A stretch of 64,000 nucleotides of DNA, taken from 20CM-4-69-16 sp035637455 (GTDB lineage: Bacteria; Gemmatimonadota; Gemmatimonadetes; Gemmatimonadales; GWC2-71-9). Every line of letters begins with the position of its first letter. Position 1 is the stretch's first letter. A model generated the notes under the pieces. It did not search any database, was not told where the DNA came from, and was given only the letters and a program-made list of their open reading frames with translations. The DNA is taken from the NCBI GenBank assembly GCA_035637455.1, contig DASPXE010000305.1, forward strand, positions 5,297 through 69,296. Direction: 5' to 3'. Below, in pieces: positions 34,374 to 42,013 of this stretch. Made by a program: the position numbers and the translations under genes.

Positions 34374-34658
34374 GTGCCCCGTTGGCTCGCGCATCTGCTC
34401 ATCGTGTTGGGCTGGCTGGTCACGCCGCTGCTCGCGTGGGGAGCCTCGTACGCCGGGTTGTGGGTAGGCGCGCTCGTGGGCACCCGATTCGCCCAGCCGC
34501 TCACCATGCTGGCGGTCGCGGGCCTCGGCGCGGCGTTGTTCGGGTTCAGCGCGCTCGCGCTGTGGGTCCGGTTCATGCGACGGGTGCCGCACCTCCTCTC
34601 CCATCACATGGCGCCGCGCCCGTCGCAGGAGCAAGCCGCCGTTGCCGCGGCGGACTGA
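34374..34658 (+). CDS. Small membrane protein of unknown function
   Basis: 94 residues, GTG start after GGAGGGGAAGGGGGG. Two membrane helices (LAHLLIVLGWLVTPLLAWGA and PLTMLAVAGLGAALFGFSALALWV) and a basic C-terminal tail. The end overlaps the NlpC gene by 17 bases, so it is probably cotranslated with it. No family recognised. Confidence 0.6.
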   Translation: MPRWLAHLLIVLGWLVTPLLAWGASYAGLWVGALVGTRFAQPLTMLAVAGLGAALFGFSALALWVRFMRRVPHLLSHHMAPRPSQEQAAVAAAD

Positions 34659-35628
34659 GCGCGTCGCACTGCTGTTGCTCCCGCTCGCGCCGGCGGCGCT
34701 CACCGCCCAGGGGCGAGGCTTGGAGTTTCACGTCGGCCGGTGGTACAACGGCAACCGCGCGGACACCTACGAATTCCGGACCAATGCCCGTCTCGGTGCG
34801 GGGACGACCTTCACGCAGGGGTTCGGGGTCTCCGTGCTCGTGAACGACACCCTGGGTCACCGTCGTGCCTTTTACGGCGTGGGCTACGAGATCCAAGGGT
34901 GGCGCGGGCGGTCGAGCCTCGGTCCCTACGCCCTCGCCGGCGTCGCCCTCGGCTTGTCCACCGATACTAGCGGTCGGAAGCTCGCCGCCCAATGGAGCGT
35001 GGGCGGCGGAGTGGAGTGGCGCCCGTTCGCATGGCTCGCAGCGGGGAGCGAGCTGCGCTACCGACTGGAGGACCGCGGGCCACGTGGCTTCTGGCGACCC
35101 GGCAGCACCGCGCGCAAGGGCGTCAGCGCTGCGCTCGGGATCTCGATCGGATTGGGCAAGGGGGAGCGGGGCAGGGGGCGGGGTGACGCCGGAGCCCCGC
35201 CCGAGCTTCCTCCCGCCGCTCCACCTACGACGATCACGGGGAACGCCGTCGACGTGGTGCAAACCGCTCTCGAGTCGCTCGGTACGCCGTACGTTTGGGG
35301 GGGAACCGCCGACAACGGCTTCGACTGCTCGGGGCTGGTCCAATATGCGTACGGCCAGCACGGGATCCGCCTGCCGCGCATGAGCCGCGACCAGGCGCGC
35401 GCCGGCGCGGAAGTCGCGCCCGTGGTGGACGCGCTGCGACCGGGCGACATCTTGCTGTTCGCGGCGCAGCCCGGCTCGGGTGTGACTCATGTAGGGATGT
35501 ACGTCGGCGAGTGGAAGTTCATCCACAGCTCGAACCGGGGCGTGAAGCTGTCCCGACTCGACGTGCGGGACCCAGAGGGGGCGTACTGGCTGGACCGCTG
35601 GGTGGGGGCGAGGCGGATCATACCGTGA
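34642..35628 (+). CDS. Exported NlpC/P60 hydrolase with N-terminal barrel-like domain
   Basis: 328 residues. A signal peptide (VALLLLPLAPAALTAQ) precedes a beta-rich domain (residues 25-175, FHVGRWYNGN, YGVGYEIQGW, WSVGGGVEWRPF, RKGVSAALGISIGLG) that looks like a small outer-membrane barrel. A Gly/Arg linker encoded by four heptamers follows. The C-terminal NlpC/P60 domain (about 200-328) has the catalytic Cys in NGFDCSGLVQYAY and the His in THVGMYVG. Such enzymes cut peptidoglycan stem peptides. A barrel tether would place it at the inner face of the outer membrane; that is inference. Confidence 0.85.
   Translation: MPRRTERVALLLLPLAPAALTAQGRGLEFHVGRWYNGNRADTYEFRTNARLGAGTTFTQGFGVSVLVNDTLGHRRAFYGVGYEIQGWRGRSSLGPYALAGVALGLSTDTSGRKLAAQWSVGGGVEWRPFAWLAAGSELRYRLEDRGPRGFWRPGSTARKGVSAALGISIGLGKGERGRGRGDAGAPPELPPAAPPTTITGNAVDVVQTALESLGTPYVWGGTADNGFDCSGLVQYAYGQHGIRLPRMSRDQARAGAEVAPVVDALRPGDILLFAAQPGSGVTHVGMYVGEWKFIHSSNRGVKLSRLDVRDPEGAYWLDRWVGARRIIP
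35159..35186 (+). repeat. Four-heptamer array in the NlpC/P60 linker
   Basis: AGGGGGA, GCGGGGC, AGGGGGC, GGGGTGA in tandem (28 bases), encoding the Gly/Arg/Lys-rich linker between the barrel-like domain and the hydrolase domain. Same unit length and copy number as the arrays in miaA and the histidine kinase gene. Confidence 0.6.
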
Positions 35629-36077
35629 CACGTTCCACGATGCCAAGACGGCCAGGTGTACCGCGTTGGGTTCCTGTGGATCGTTGCGTCGTGCCGCTTG
35701 TCACGATTCTCAGCGCCTGCGCTCCCGCCACCGGCTACCGTGCACCCACGTCGGTCCGTGGCTACGAGATCCTCATCGGCCGCCAAGATTCCCTGAGCCG
35801 AGAGGTCGGCCGGGGGCTCAAGCGCCGCGGGTATACGGTTCGCACCGCGGTGCGAGGTGGCGGTACCGCCACTGCCTATCTGCTCTCGTTCACTCAGCGG
35901 GAGCCCGAGCCCGGCGCGGCGACCTGGCTGTATGTCCGGCTCGCCGACACCCGCACCGGGGCCATCGTCGCAGCGGTGTCCGCCCCCCGGGACTCTCTGG
36001 GAGCGACGGTCGAGGCCCGCGCGCGGGCGATCGTCGATTCCCTCACACAGCGACCTCCCCTCAGCCCCCCGCTCTGA
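35625..36077 (+). CDS. Putative lipoprotein of unknown function
   Basis: 150 residues from GTG 35625 (overlapping the NlpC stop as GTGA) or 145 from ATG 35640. The N-terminus has a basic region, a short hydrophobic core (VVPLVTILSAC) and a perfect lipobox L-S-A-C. The mature part looks like a small alpha/beta domain (YEILIGRQDSLSREVGRGLKRRGY, TAYLLSFTQREPE, TWLYVRLADTRTGAIVAA) reminiscent of outer-membrane assembly lipoproteins, without a firm match. Confidence 0.65.
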   Translation: MTRSTMPRRPGVPRWVPVDRCVVPLVTILSACAPATGYRAPTSVRGYEILIGRQDSLSREVGRGLKRRGYTVRTAVRGGGTATAYLLSFTQREPEPGAATWLYVRLADTRTGAIVAAVSAPRDSLGATVEARARAIVDSLTQRPPLSPPL

Positions 36078-36085
36078 CCCCCCAC

Positions 36086-36114
36086 TTGACTTACGACGGC
36101 AGAGGGGAGAGATT
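36086..36114 (+). promoter_or_regulatory. Predicted groESL promoter
   Basis: TTGACT (36086-36091) and GAGATT (36109-36114) are 17 bases apart. The CIRCE operator begins 13 bases downstream of the -10, at and just after the expected start of transcription, as in other HrcA-controlled operons. Confidence 0.6.
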
Positions 36115-36127
36115 CCCCGCGGTTCTC

Positions 36128-36154
36128 TTAGCACTCACTTCGCCAGAGTGCTAA
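36128..36154 (+). promoter_or_regulatory. CIRCE operator (HrcA binding site)
   Basis: A perfect consensus TTAGCACTC-N9-GAGTGCTAA. HrcA binds it and represses chaperonin genes at normal temperature; GroEL assists HrcA folding, so misfolded protein relieves repression. It lies 48 bases before groES. hrcA itself is not in this window. Confidence 0.97.
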
Positions 36155-36202
36155 TCGCAATACGAAACAAGCACTTACAGAGTACAGCGGAGGTCTAGCA
36201 CC

Positions 36203-36517
36203 ATGGCTACTGCGACCACGAGCAAGACCAAGCTGAAGGTCTTCCCGCTCGCCGACCGGGTGGCGATCCGGCCGATCGAGGAGACGGAGCAGATGAAGGG
36301 TGGGCTGTACATCCCGGACACGGCCAAGGAGAAGCCGATTCAGGGCGAAGTACTCGCCGTAGGTCCCGGTCGGCGCGAGAAAGGGGAGCTGGTCCCGCTC
36401 GAGCTCAAGGTGGGCGATCGCGTGGTGTACGGGAAGTACAGCGGCACCCAGGTGGAGCTCGAAGGTGAGGAGATCATCCTGATCAAGGAATCCGACGTCA
36501 TCGCCAAGCTCGGCTGA
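36203..36517 (+). CDS. groES: Co-chaperonin GroES
   Basis: 104 residues, a few more than usual because of an N-terminal Thr/Lys-rich stretch. Forms the heptameric lid of the GroEL chamber. Diagnostic regions: PLADRVAIRPIEETEQMKGGLYIPD (mobile loop), GEVLAVGPGRREKGE, VGDRVVYGKYSGTQVELEGEE and the C-terminal DVIAKLG. First gene of a CIRCE-controlled operon with groEL 19 bases downstream. Confidence 0.97.
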   Translation: MATATTSKTKLKVFPLADRVAIRPIEETEQMKGGLYIPDTAKEKPIQGEVLAVGPGRREKGELVPLELKVGDRVVYGKYSGTQVELEGEEIILIKESDVIAKLG

Positions 36518-36536
36518 GTTCTAGGAGGAATACGCA

Positions 36537-38174
36537 ATGCCTGCGAAGCAACTGGAGTTCAACACCGAGGCCCGCGCCCGGCTGAAGCGGGGCGTGGACC
36601 AGTTGGCCGAAGCGGTGAAGGTCACGCTCGGCCCCAAGGGTAGGAACGTCGTCATCGACAAGAAGTTCGGTAACCCGACGGTGACTAAGGACGGCGTCAC
36701 CGTGGCCAAAGAGATCGAGCTCGAGGATCCGATCGAGAACATGGGCGCCCAGATGGTGAAGGAAGTGGCGACCAAGACATCGGATCTGGCGGGCGACGGC
36801 ACGACCACGGCGACCGTGTTGGCCCAGGCGATCTTCCGTGAAGGTCTCAAGTCCGTGACCGCCGGCTCGAACCCGATGTCGCTCAAGCGCGGGATCGAGC
36901 GCGCCGTGGAGACTGTGGTGGAGGAGCTGAAGAAAATCTCGGTGCCCACGGCGGGGCGGAAGGAGATCGCCCAAGTCGGCGCCATCTCGGCGAACAACGA
37001 CAAGGAGATCGGCAACCTGATCGCCGAGGCGATGGAAAAGGTGGGGAAGGACGGGGTGATCACGGTCGAGGAGGCGAAGGGCCTCGAGACCACCCTCGAG
37101 ACCGTGGACGGGATGCAGTTCGACCGCGGCTATCTCTCGCCCTACTTCATCACCGATCCGGAGAAGATGGAGGCGGTGCTGGAGGACGCCTACGTTCTGA
37201 TCCACGACAAGAAGGTCTCCACGATGAAGGACCTGCTGCCGATCCTCGAGAAGGTGGCGCAGGCCGGCCGGCCGTTGCTCATTATCGCGGAGGACGTCGA
37301 GGGCGAGGCGCTGGCGACGCTCGTGGTCAACAAGCTCCGTGGCACGCTGAAAGTCTGTGGCGTCAAGGCGCCCGGCTTCGGTGACCGCCGCAAGGAGATG
37401 CTGATCGACATCGCGGTGCTGACCGGCGCACCCCAGGTCATCTCCGAAGAGATGGGCCTGAAGCTCGAGAACGCCGTGCTGGGCGACCTCGGCCAAGCCA
37501 AGCGGATCGTGGTCGACAAGGACAACACGACCATCGTGGGCGGCAAGGGCAAGCGCGAGGCGATCCAGGGCCGCATCAAGGAGATCAAGGCGGCGATCGA
37601 CAAGTCCACGTCGGACTACGACAAGGAGAAGCTGCAGGAGCGGCTCGCGAAGCTCGCGGGCGGTGTCGCAGTCATCAACGTGGGCGCGGCCACCGAGACC
37701 GAAATGAAGGAGAAGAAGGCCCGCGTGGAGGACGCGTTGCACGCCACCCGCGCGGCGGTCGAGGAGGGCATCGTGCCGGGGGGCGGTGTGGCGCTGCTGT
37801 TCGCCCAGAAAGCGCTGGACAAGGTGAAGACGGCGGATGACGACGAGAAGATCGGCGTCGAGATCGTGCGCCGCTCGCTCGAAGAGCCGATGCGGATGAT
37901 CGCGCAGAACGCGGGTGCCGAGGCCTCGATCGTCGTCGGCAAGGTGAAAGAGTCGAAAGACAAGAACTTCGGCTACAACGCCCAGACCGACTCGTTCGAG
38001 GATCTCGTCGTGGCGGGGGTCATCGACCCGACCAAGGTCACGCGCACCGCGCTGCAGAACGCCGCATCCATCGCCAGCCTGCTCCTCACCACCGAGTGCG
38101 TGGTGGTGGAGAAGAAGGAGAAGGAAAAGGCTCCGCCGATGCCCGGTGGCGGCGGCATGGGCGGGATGTACTGA
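36537..38174 (+). CDS. groEL: Chaperonin GroEL
   Basis: 545 residues. ATP-driven folding chamber. VTLGPKGRNVVIDKKFG, the nucleotide-binding AGDGTTTATVLAQ, ISANNDKEIG, GFGDRRKEML and the flexible GGGMGGMY C-terminus are all typical. The ATG follows TAGGAGGAA. A strong hairpin terminator follows. A long open frame on the opposite strand is an artefact of codon bias. Confidence 0.98.
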   Translation: MPAKQLEFNTEARARLKRGVDQLAEAVKVTLGPKGRNVVIDKKFGNPTVTKDGVTVAKEIELEDPIENMGAQMVKEVATKTSDLAGDGTTTATVLAQAIFREGLKSVTAGSNPMSLKRGIERAVETVVEELKKISVPTAGRKEIAQVGAISANNDKEIGNLIAEAMEKVGKDGVITVEEAKGLETTLETVDGMQFDRGYLSPYFITDPEKMEAVLEDAYVLIHDKKVSTMKDLLPILEKVAQAGRPLLIIAEDVEGEALATLVVNKLRGTLKVCGVKAPGFGDRRKEMLIDIAVLTGAPQVISEEMGLKLENAVLGDLGQAKRIVVDKDNTTIVGGKGKREAIQGRIKEIKAAIDKSTSDYDKEKLQERLAKLAGGVAVINVGAATETEMKEKKARVEDALHATRAAVEEGIVPGGGVALLFAQKALDKVKTADDDEKIGVEIVRRSLEEPMRMIAQNAGAEASIVVGKVKESKDKNFGYNAQTDSFEDLVVAGVIDPTKVTRTALQNAASIASLLLTTECVVVEKKEKEKAPPMPGGGGMGGMY

Positions 38175-38201
38175 TAGAGGCACTGACGCACGGACGCAAC
38201 G

Positions 38202-38233
38202 GAGCGCCCCGGGGTGCAATCCCCGGGGCGCTC
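38202..38233 (+). terminator. groESL transcription terminator
   Basis: A perfect 13-bp stem GAGCGCCCCGGGG/CCCCGGGGCGCTC around TGCAAT, 28 bases after the groEL stop. The following TCGTTC is only mildly T-rich, but the stem is very stable. Confidence 0.85.
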
Positions 38234-38266
38234 TCGTTCACCGGCGTGGCCAGCGTCCCCGAGGTG

Positions 38267-38272
38267 TATCTT
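38267..38272 (+). promoter_or_regulatory. Candidate -10 element of the HEAT gene at 38278
   Basis: TATCTT lies 5 bases before the GTG start, placing the start of transcription on the start codon. No -35 like TTGAC is visible at 16-18 bases. Because a strong terminator lies just upstream, the gene needs its own promoter, which supports this box. Confidence 0.42.
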
Positions 38273-38277
38273 TAGCT

Positions 38278-40347
38278 GTGCCCGCATCGCCCCCTTCCGC
38301 GGATGGTCCCGGGCGCGCCGCCCTGTCGCGCGACCTCGGGGATTTCCTGATCGAGCTATCCATCGCCCTCCACAAGCACGCCATGTATCCCGAGGGCCAC
38401 CCGTCGCTCGCGCCGGCGGCCGCGGGCGTGACGCGCCGGGCCGCGCTGTTGCTCGAGAACCGCTCGACCCTGTCGCTGGGCGTCGCGCGCCGGCAGCTCG
38501 TCATCGAGGGGATCGCCACCGACCCGAAGCATCCGGTGTTGGGCGAGCTCGCCGAGCGGCTGCATCGGCACCACTTGGGCGCCCTGACCTTCCGCAAGGG
38601 TGTCGAGCCGGCGGAAGTGGCTGACGTCCTCAAGACCCTGGCGGTCGACGCGGAGCGCGCCGGGCAGCCGCTGGGCCTCGGCGACCCCGAGCGGCTGCGC
38701 GCCTGGCCCCACGTCCAGCTGCACTCGCTCACCTACGAGCGCCTCGAGCTGGTCGGCGAGGGCGCGCCCTCGGAAGGGGCGCGAGCAGCGCAGCTCTGGG
38801 TCGGCCTCGCGCGGGCGGCGCTGGCCCTGCAGCCCGACGACGACCAGCCCATGCCGACCGAGCCGGCGGTGATCGCTCGGGCGATCGACGCCCACGAGCG
38901 CGGCGCCACCGCCTACGACCAGGTTATCGTGGGCTACCTGCTGCAAATCGCCGAGGAGCTCAAGACCGCGGGGACCGCGGAGGCGATGGCGCTGCGGCGC
39001 CGCATGTCCCATCTCGTGCGCTCGCTTAAACCCGAGACGCTGCGGCGGCTGGTCGAAATGGGCGGCGATTTCGTCCAGCGGCGCAAGTTCGTGCTGGACG
39101 CCGCGGCGGGGATGGCTGTAGACGCGGTGCTCGAGATCCTCAAAGCGGCCGCCGACACCTCGCAGCGGACGATCTCCCATTCGCTCGTTCGCCTGCTCTC
39201 GAAGCTCGCGGCGCACGCGGACGGCGGGAGCCCGGAGATCCGGGAGGAAGCCGACCACGCGTTGCGCGAGCAGGTTCAGGAGCTGCTCCGGGGGTGGACG
39301 CTTTCAGACCCGAACCCCGGCGTATACAGCGCGGCGCTCGAGCGCATGGCGCGGGCCGCCCCCCTGTTCGTCGCCCCGCCCGAGGGCGGATACCCAGCGG
39401 AGCCCGACCGCGTAGTGGCCATGGCGCTGGAGGTGGAAGTGGTGGGACCGCGCACGCTCCCGGCGGTCGACCGCGTCGTCCATGAGGGGCGGCTCGCGCA
39501 GCTGCTCGACGCCCTGGCCCAGCTGCCGGCGACGAGTGCCGCCGCCGCGCGGGTGTGGGGACGGGTCGCCACGGCGGACGTGGTCGGGCGCGTCGTGGCG
39601 ACGGAGCCGGTGGACTTCAAGGTCCTCGACCGGCTGGTGCCGCGCGTCGGGTCGCCCGCGGCGGCTCCGTTGCTCGACGCGCTCGCGGCGGCGGAGTCAC
39701 GCGGCACGCGTCGTGGCCTCCTGGCCCAGCTCGCGCATATGGGGGCCGAGATCGGGTCGGTCGTCGTGGCGCGGCTGGAGGACCCGCGCTGGTACGTCAC
39801 CCGAAACATGCTCGCTTTGCTGGACGAGCTCCCGGCGGTGCCCCAGGGGTTTTCGCCGGCGCGGTACACGCGGCATGACGATGCGCGCGTGCGCTGGCAG
39901 GCCGTGAAGCTGCAGCTCAAGCTGCCCGCTGAGCGCGACGCGGCGCTGGTCACGGCGCTCAAGGACCGCGAGCCGCGCATCATGCGGCTGGCGCTCGGGC
40001 TGCTGGTAGCGCTGCAGGAGTGCCCGGAGGTCGTGGTGCCCCCGCTGGTGAGTCACGCCACCGATCGTACGCTGGCGTCGGATCTGCGGGTGCTGGCGAT
40101 CCGAGCGCTGGGCGGCACGAGCGCGCCCGCAGCGCTCGAGGCGCTGCTGCGGCTCACGTCGGCCGGCCGGACGCTGTTCTGGCGCGAGCGGCTCCCGCCC
40201 AAGTCGCCGGAGGTGGTGGTCGCGCTCTCGGCGCTCGCGACCGGCTGGCGCAGGGACGCGCGGGCCGCCGCGCGGTTGGCCCGTGCCGCCGCCTCGAGCG
40301 ATCCGGAGATGCGCGCCGCCGCGCGCACGGCCAGAGCACTGCGGTGA
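38278..40347 (+). CDS. HEAT-repeat protein with N-terminal HP module (2)
   Basis: 689 residues from GTG 38278; the frame upstream overlaps groEL and the terminator. Residues 15-125 carry the module shared with the proteins at 15426 and 40344 (LHKHAMYPEGHPSLAPA, a strand pair LSLGVARRQLVIEG, then HHLGALTFRKGVEPAEVADVLKTLA). The rest is helical with HEAT-like repeats (DARVRWQAVKLQLKL, EPRIMRLALGLLVALQ, ALRALGGTSAPAALEALLRL). No enzymatic motif. Its stop overlaps the HD-GYP start (GTGA), pointing to a joint function. Confidence 0.78.
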   Translation: MPASPPSADGPGRAALSRDLGDFLIELSIALHKHAMYPEGHPSLAPAAAGVTRRAALLLENRSTLSLGVARRQLVIEGIATDPKHPVLGELAERLHRHHLGALTFRKGVEPAEVADVLKTLAVDAERAGQPLGLGDPERLRAWPHVQLHSLTYERLELVGEGAPSEGARAAQLWVGLARAALALQPDDDQPMPTEPAVIARAIDAHERGATAYDQVIVGYLLQIAEELKTAGTAEAMALRRRMSHLVRSLKPETLRRLVEMGGDFVQRRKFVLDAAAGMAVDAVLEILKAAADTSQRTISHSLVRLLSKLAAHADGGSPEIREEADHALREQVQELLRGWTLSDPNPGVYSAALERMARAAPLFVAPPEGGYPAEPDRVVAMALEVEVVGPRTLPAVDRVVHEGRLAQLLDALAQLPATSAAAARVWGRVATADVVGRVVATEPVDFKVLDRLVPRVGSPAAAPLLDALAAAESRGTRRGLLAQLAHMGAEIGSVVVARLEDPRWYVTRNMLALLDELPAVPQGFSPARYTRHDDARVRWQAVKLQLKLPAERDAALVTALKDREPRIMRLALGLLVALQECPEVVVPPLVSHATDRTLASDLRVLAIRALGGTSAPAALEALLRLTSAGRTLFWRERLPPKSPEVVVALSALATGWRRDARAAARLARAAASSDPEMRAAARTARALR

Positions 40348-41558
40348 GCGATCCCGCCGCCTTCCTCACGGCGTTTGCGCAGGCGCTGGCCACCATGACC
40401 CTCTACACCGCGGGCCATCCTGCCCGGGAGCGCGCGGTCGATACGGCGTACCGCGAGCTGCAGGACCTGCAGGCGGACACGCCGCATCCGCTGTTCACGT
40501 TCCTCGGAGACGAGATCGTGTACGGGCGCTTGCCGCTGCGGGACCTGAAGGCCTGGGACTGGTCGCGGCGTCTGGCGCAGGCGGGTATCGAGCGGCTCGA
40601 GTTCGAGGACCAGGTGGGCCGCGAGGAGTTCGCCGGATTCTTGGACGAGGTGCTGGCGCGCCTCACGCTGTCCGCCATCGACACGTCGGAAGCGCGGCAG
40701 ATGCGCCACTCGAGCATCAAGTACGGTGCGGTGGGCGTGCGGGGAGAAGTCGAGCAGGCGGCGGTCCAGACGGCGACGATCAACTATTCCCTGGGCGAGG
40801 AAGCGGACGCGGTGCGGTGGTTTCAGGACGAGGTGAAGACGCGCGGCGTGCTGCCGCTGACAGAGGCGGAGGCGGTGGTGCGCTCGCTCGCCCTCGCCAT
40901 GCGCGGCAGCCGCCACATCGTGATCCCGCTGCTCCAGTTGAAGGAGTTCGACCAGTATACCACCACGCATTCGATGAACGTGGCGGTGCTCGCCATGGCG
41001 CTCGCCGAGTACCTGGGACTCGGCGCGCGCGACGTACGCGGCTTCGGTATCGCGGGGCTGCTGCACGACATCGGCAAGGTGCGCATTCCGATTGAGGTCT
41101 TGACCAAGCCGGGCAAGTTCACCGACGAGGAGCGGGCCCTCATGAACCAGCACCCCGCGGAAGGCGCGCGCATCATCCTGGACTCCGAGGAGCAGCTCGA
41201 TCTCCCGGCCGTGGTGGCGTATGAGCATCACATCATGCTCAACGGCGACGGCTATCCCACGCTCACCTTCCGCCGCGACTGCCACTACGCCAGCAAGCTG
41301 GTGCACGTGTGCGACGTGTACGACGCGCTGCGCACCAACCGGCCGTACCGCGAGGCCTGGTCCCAGGAGCGCACCCTCGGGTATCTGGAGGGACGCGGCG
41401 GGATGGAGTTTGATCCGGAGATTGTGACCACGTTCGTACAGATGATGCGCAAGTGGGAGCCGCAGATCGCCGTGATGCGCGACGCGCAGGCTCCGGTGCT
41501 GGTGACGGGGGCGGCCGGCGGGGCTGGGGGGGCTGGGGGGGCTGGCGCCAACACCTGA
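40344..41558 (+). CDS. HD-GYP domain protein with N-terminal HP module
   Basis: 404 residues from GTG 40344, coupled to the HEAT gene. Residues 5-120 are the shared module (MTLYTAGHPARERAV, FLGDEIVYGRLPLRD, GIERLEFEDQVGREEFAGFL). The HD-GYP domain follows (about 190-375) with THSMNVAVLAMALAEYLG, LLHDIGKVRIP and HHIMLNGDGYP. The HD pair and GYP are intact, but the usual HHExxDGxGYP reads HHIMLNGDGYP, so the Glu and Asp of that motif are changed. HD-GYP domains often hydrolyse cyclic di-GMP; activity here is uncertain. The end is a Gly/Ala tail from a G-rich repeat. Confidence 0.85.
   Translation: MSDPAAFLTAFAQALATMTLYTAGHPARERAVDTAYRELQDLQADTPHPLFTFLGDEIVYGRLPLRDLKAWDWSRRLAQAGIERLEFEDQVGREEFAGFLDEVLARLTLSAIDTSEARQMRHSSIKYGAVGVRGEVEQAAVQTATINYSLGEEADAVRWFQDEVKTRGVLPLTEAEAVVRSLALAMRGSRHIVIPLLQLKEFDQYTTTHSMNVAVLAMALAEYLGLGARDVRGFGIAGLLHDIGKVRIPIEVLTKPGKFTDEERALMNQHPAEGARIILDSEEQLDLPAVVAYEHHIMLNGDGYPTLTFRRDCHYASKLVHVCDVYDALRTNRPYREAWSQERTLGYLEGRGGMEFDPEIVTTFVQMMRKWEPQIAVMRDAQAPVLVTGAAGGAGGAGGAGANT
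41524..41545 (+). repeat. CTGGGGGGG tandem repeat at the 3' end of the HD-GYP gene
   Basis: Two full copies of the 9-mer plus CTGG, preceded by a related imperfect copy. It encodes the terminal GGAGGAGGAG tail. Homopolymeric G7 runs may slip. Confidence 0.8.
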
Positions 41559-41586
41559 TCTCTCGTGTCGCTTCCGGGGTAGGTAT

Positions 41587-41615
41587 TTGACTACGACTCC
41601 CTGCAACGATTCTTC
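41587..41615 (+). promoter_or_regulatory. Possible promoter of the small secreted protein
   Basis: TTGACT (41587-41592) with a poor -10 (TTCTTC, 17 bases later). The gene's preferred GTG start at 41629 lies 13 bases further on. This reading competes with using TTG 41587 as a start codon. Confidence 0.35.
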
Positions 41616-41628
41616 TGGACGGTTCTCC

Positions 41629-42009
41629 GTGACGCTTCTTCGGTTTTTGATCGTCGGTCTGCTTGCCTTCCCCCTCGGTTTGCGCGGTCAGGGCCGTCCC
41701 CGCCTCGAGGGCACGTGGCAGGCGAAGACGGAGGACGAGATCCGCAACATCATGGTCCGGAGCGACAGCTCCGCCCAGTTCGGCGACCAGGTGGCGCGGT
41801 GGCGTGTCGTCGGGGACAGCCTGTGGATCACGCTGGGCGACGGTGTCTGGCAAGTCTACGGCATGAAGCTCGGCGCCGACCGGCTCACGCTCGCGGGGGG
41901 CGACCTCGAGAAACCGGTGACGCTGCGGCGGGTCGGGCCGCCGAAGGCGCGGGCCGACTCGGTCGCCATTCCGCCGCCGCCGCCCGCGACCGAGCGCGCC
42001 TGGGAGTGA
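41629..42009 (+). CDS. Small secreted protein of unknown function
   Basis: 126 residues from GTG 41629; a TTG start at 41587 would add 14 residues in front of the signal peptide. Signal peptide VTLLRFLIVGLLAFPLGLRGQ. The mature part is beta-rich (LEGTWQAKTEDEIRNIMVRSDSS, WRVVGDSLWITLGDGVWQVYGM, DRLTLAGGDLEKPVTLRRV), the pattern of small lipocalin-like or meander domains. A Pro-rich tail ends it. Convergent with the kinase gene, 4 bases apart. Confidence 0.62.
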   Translation: MTLLRFLIVGLLAFPLGLRGQGRPRLEGTWQAKTEDEIRNIMVRSDSSAQFGDQVARWRVVGDSLWITLGDGVWQVYGMKLGADRLTLAGGDLEKPVTLRRVGPPKARADSVAIPPPPPATERAWE

Positions 42010-42013
42010 CCGG

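Noticed and set aside
36078..36202. Riboswitch in the groES leader
   Set aside because: The leader is explained by a promoter and a CIRCE inverted repeat; no conserved riboswitch motif seen.
36498..38219. 573-codon open frame antisense to groEL
   Set aside because: High GC and strong codon bias make long antisense frames common; the plus-strand groEL is unambiguous and the antisense product has no recognisable domain.
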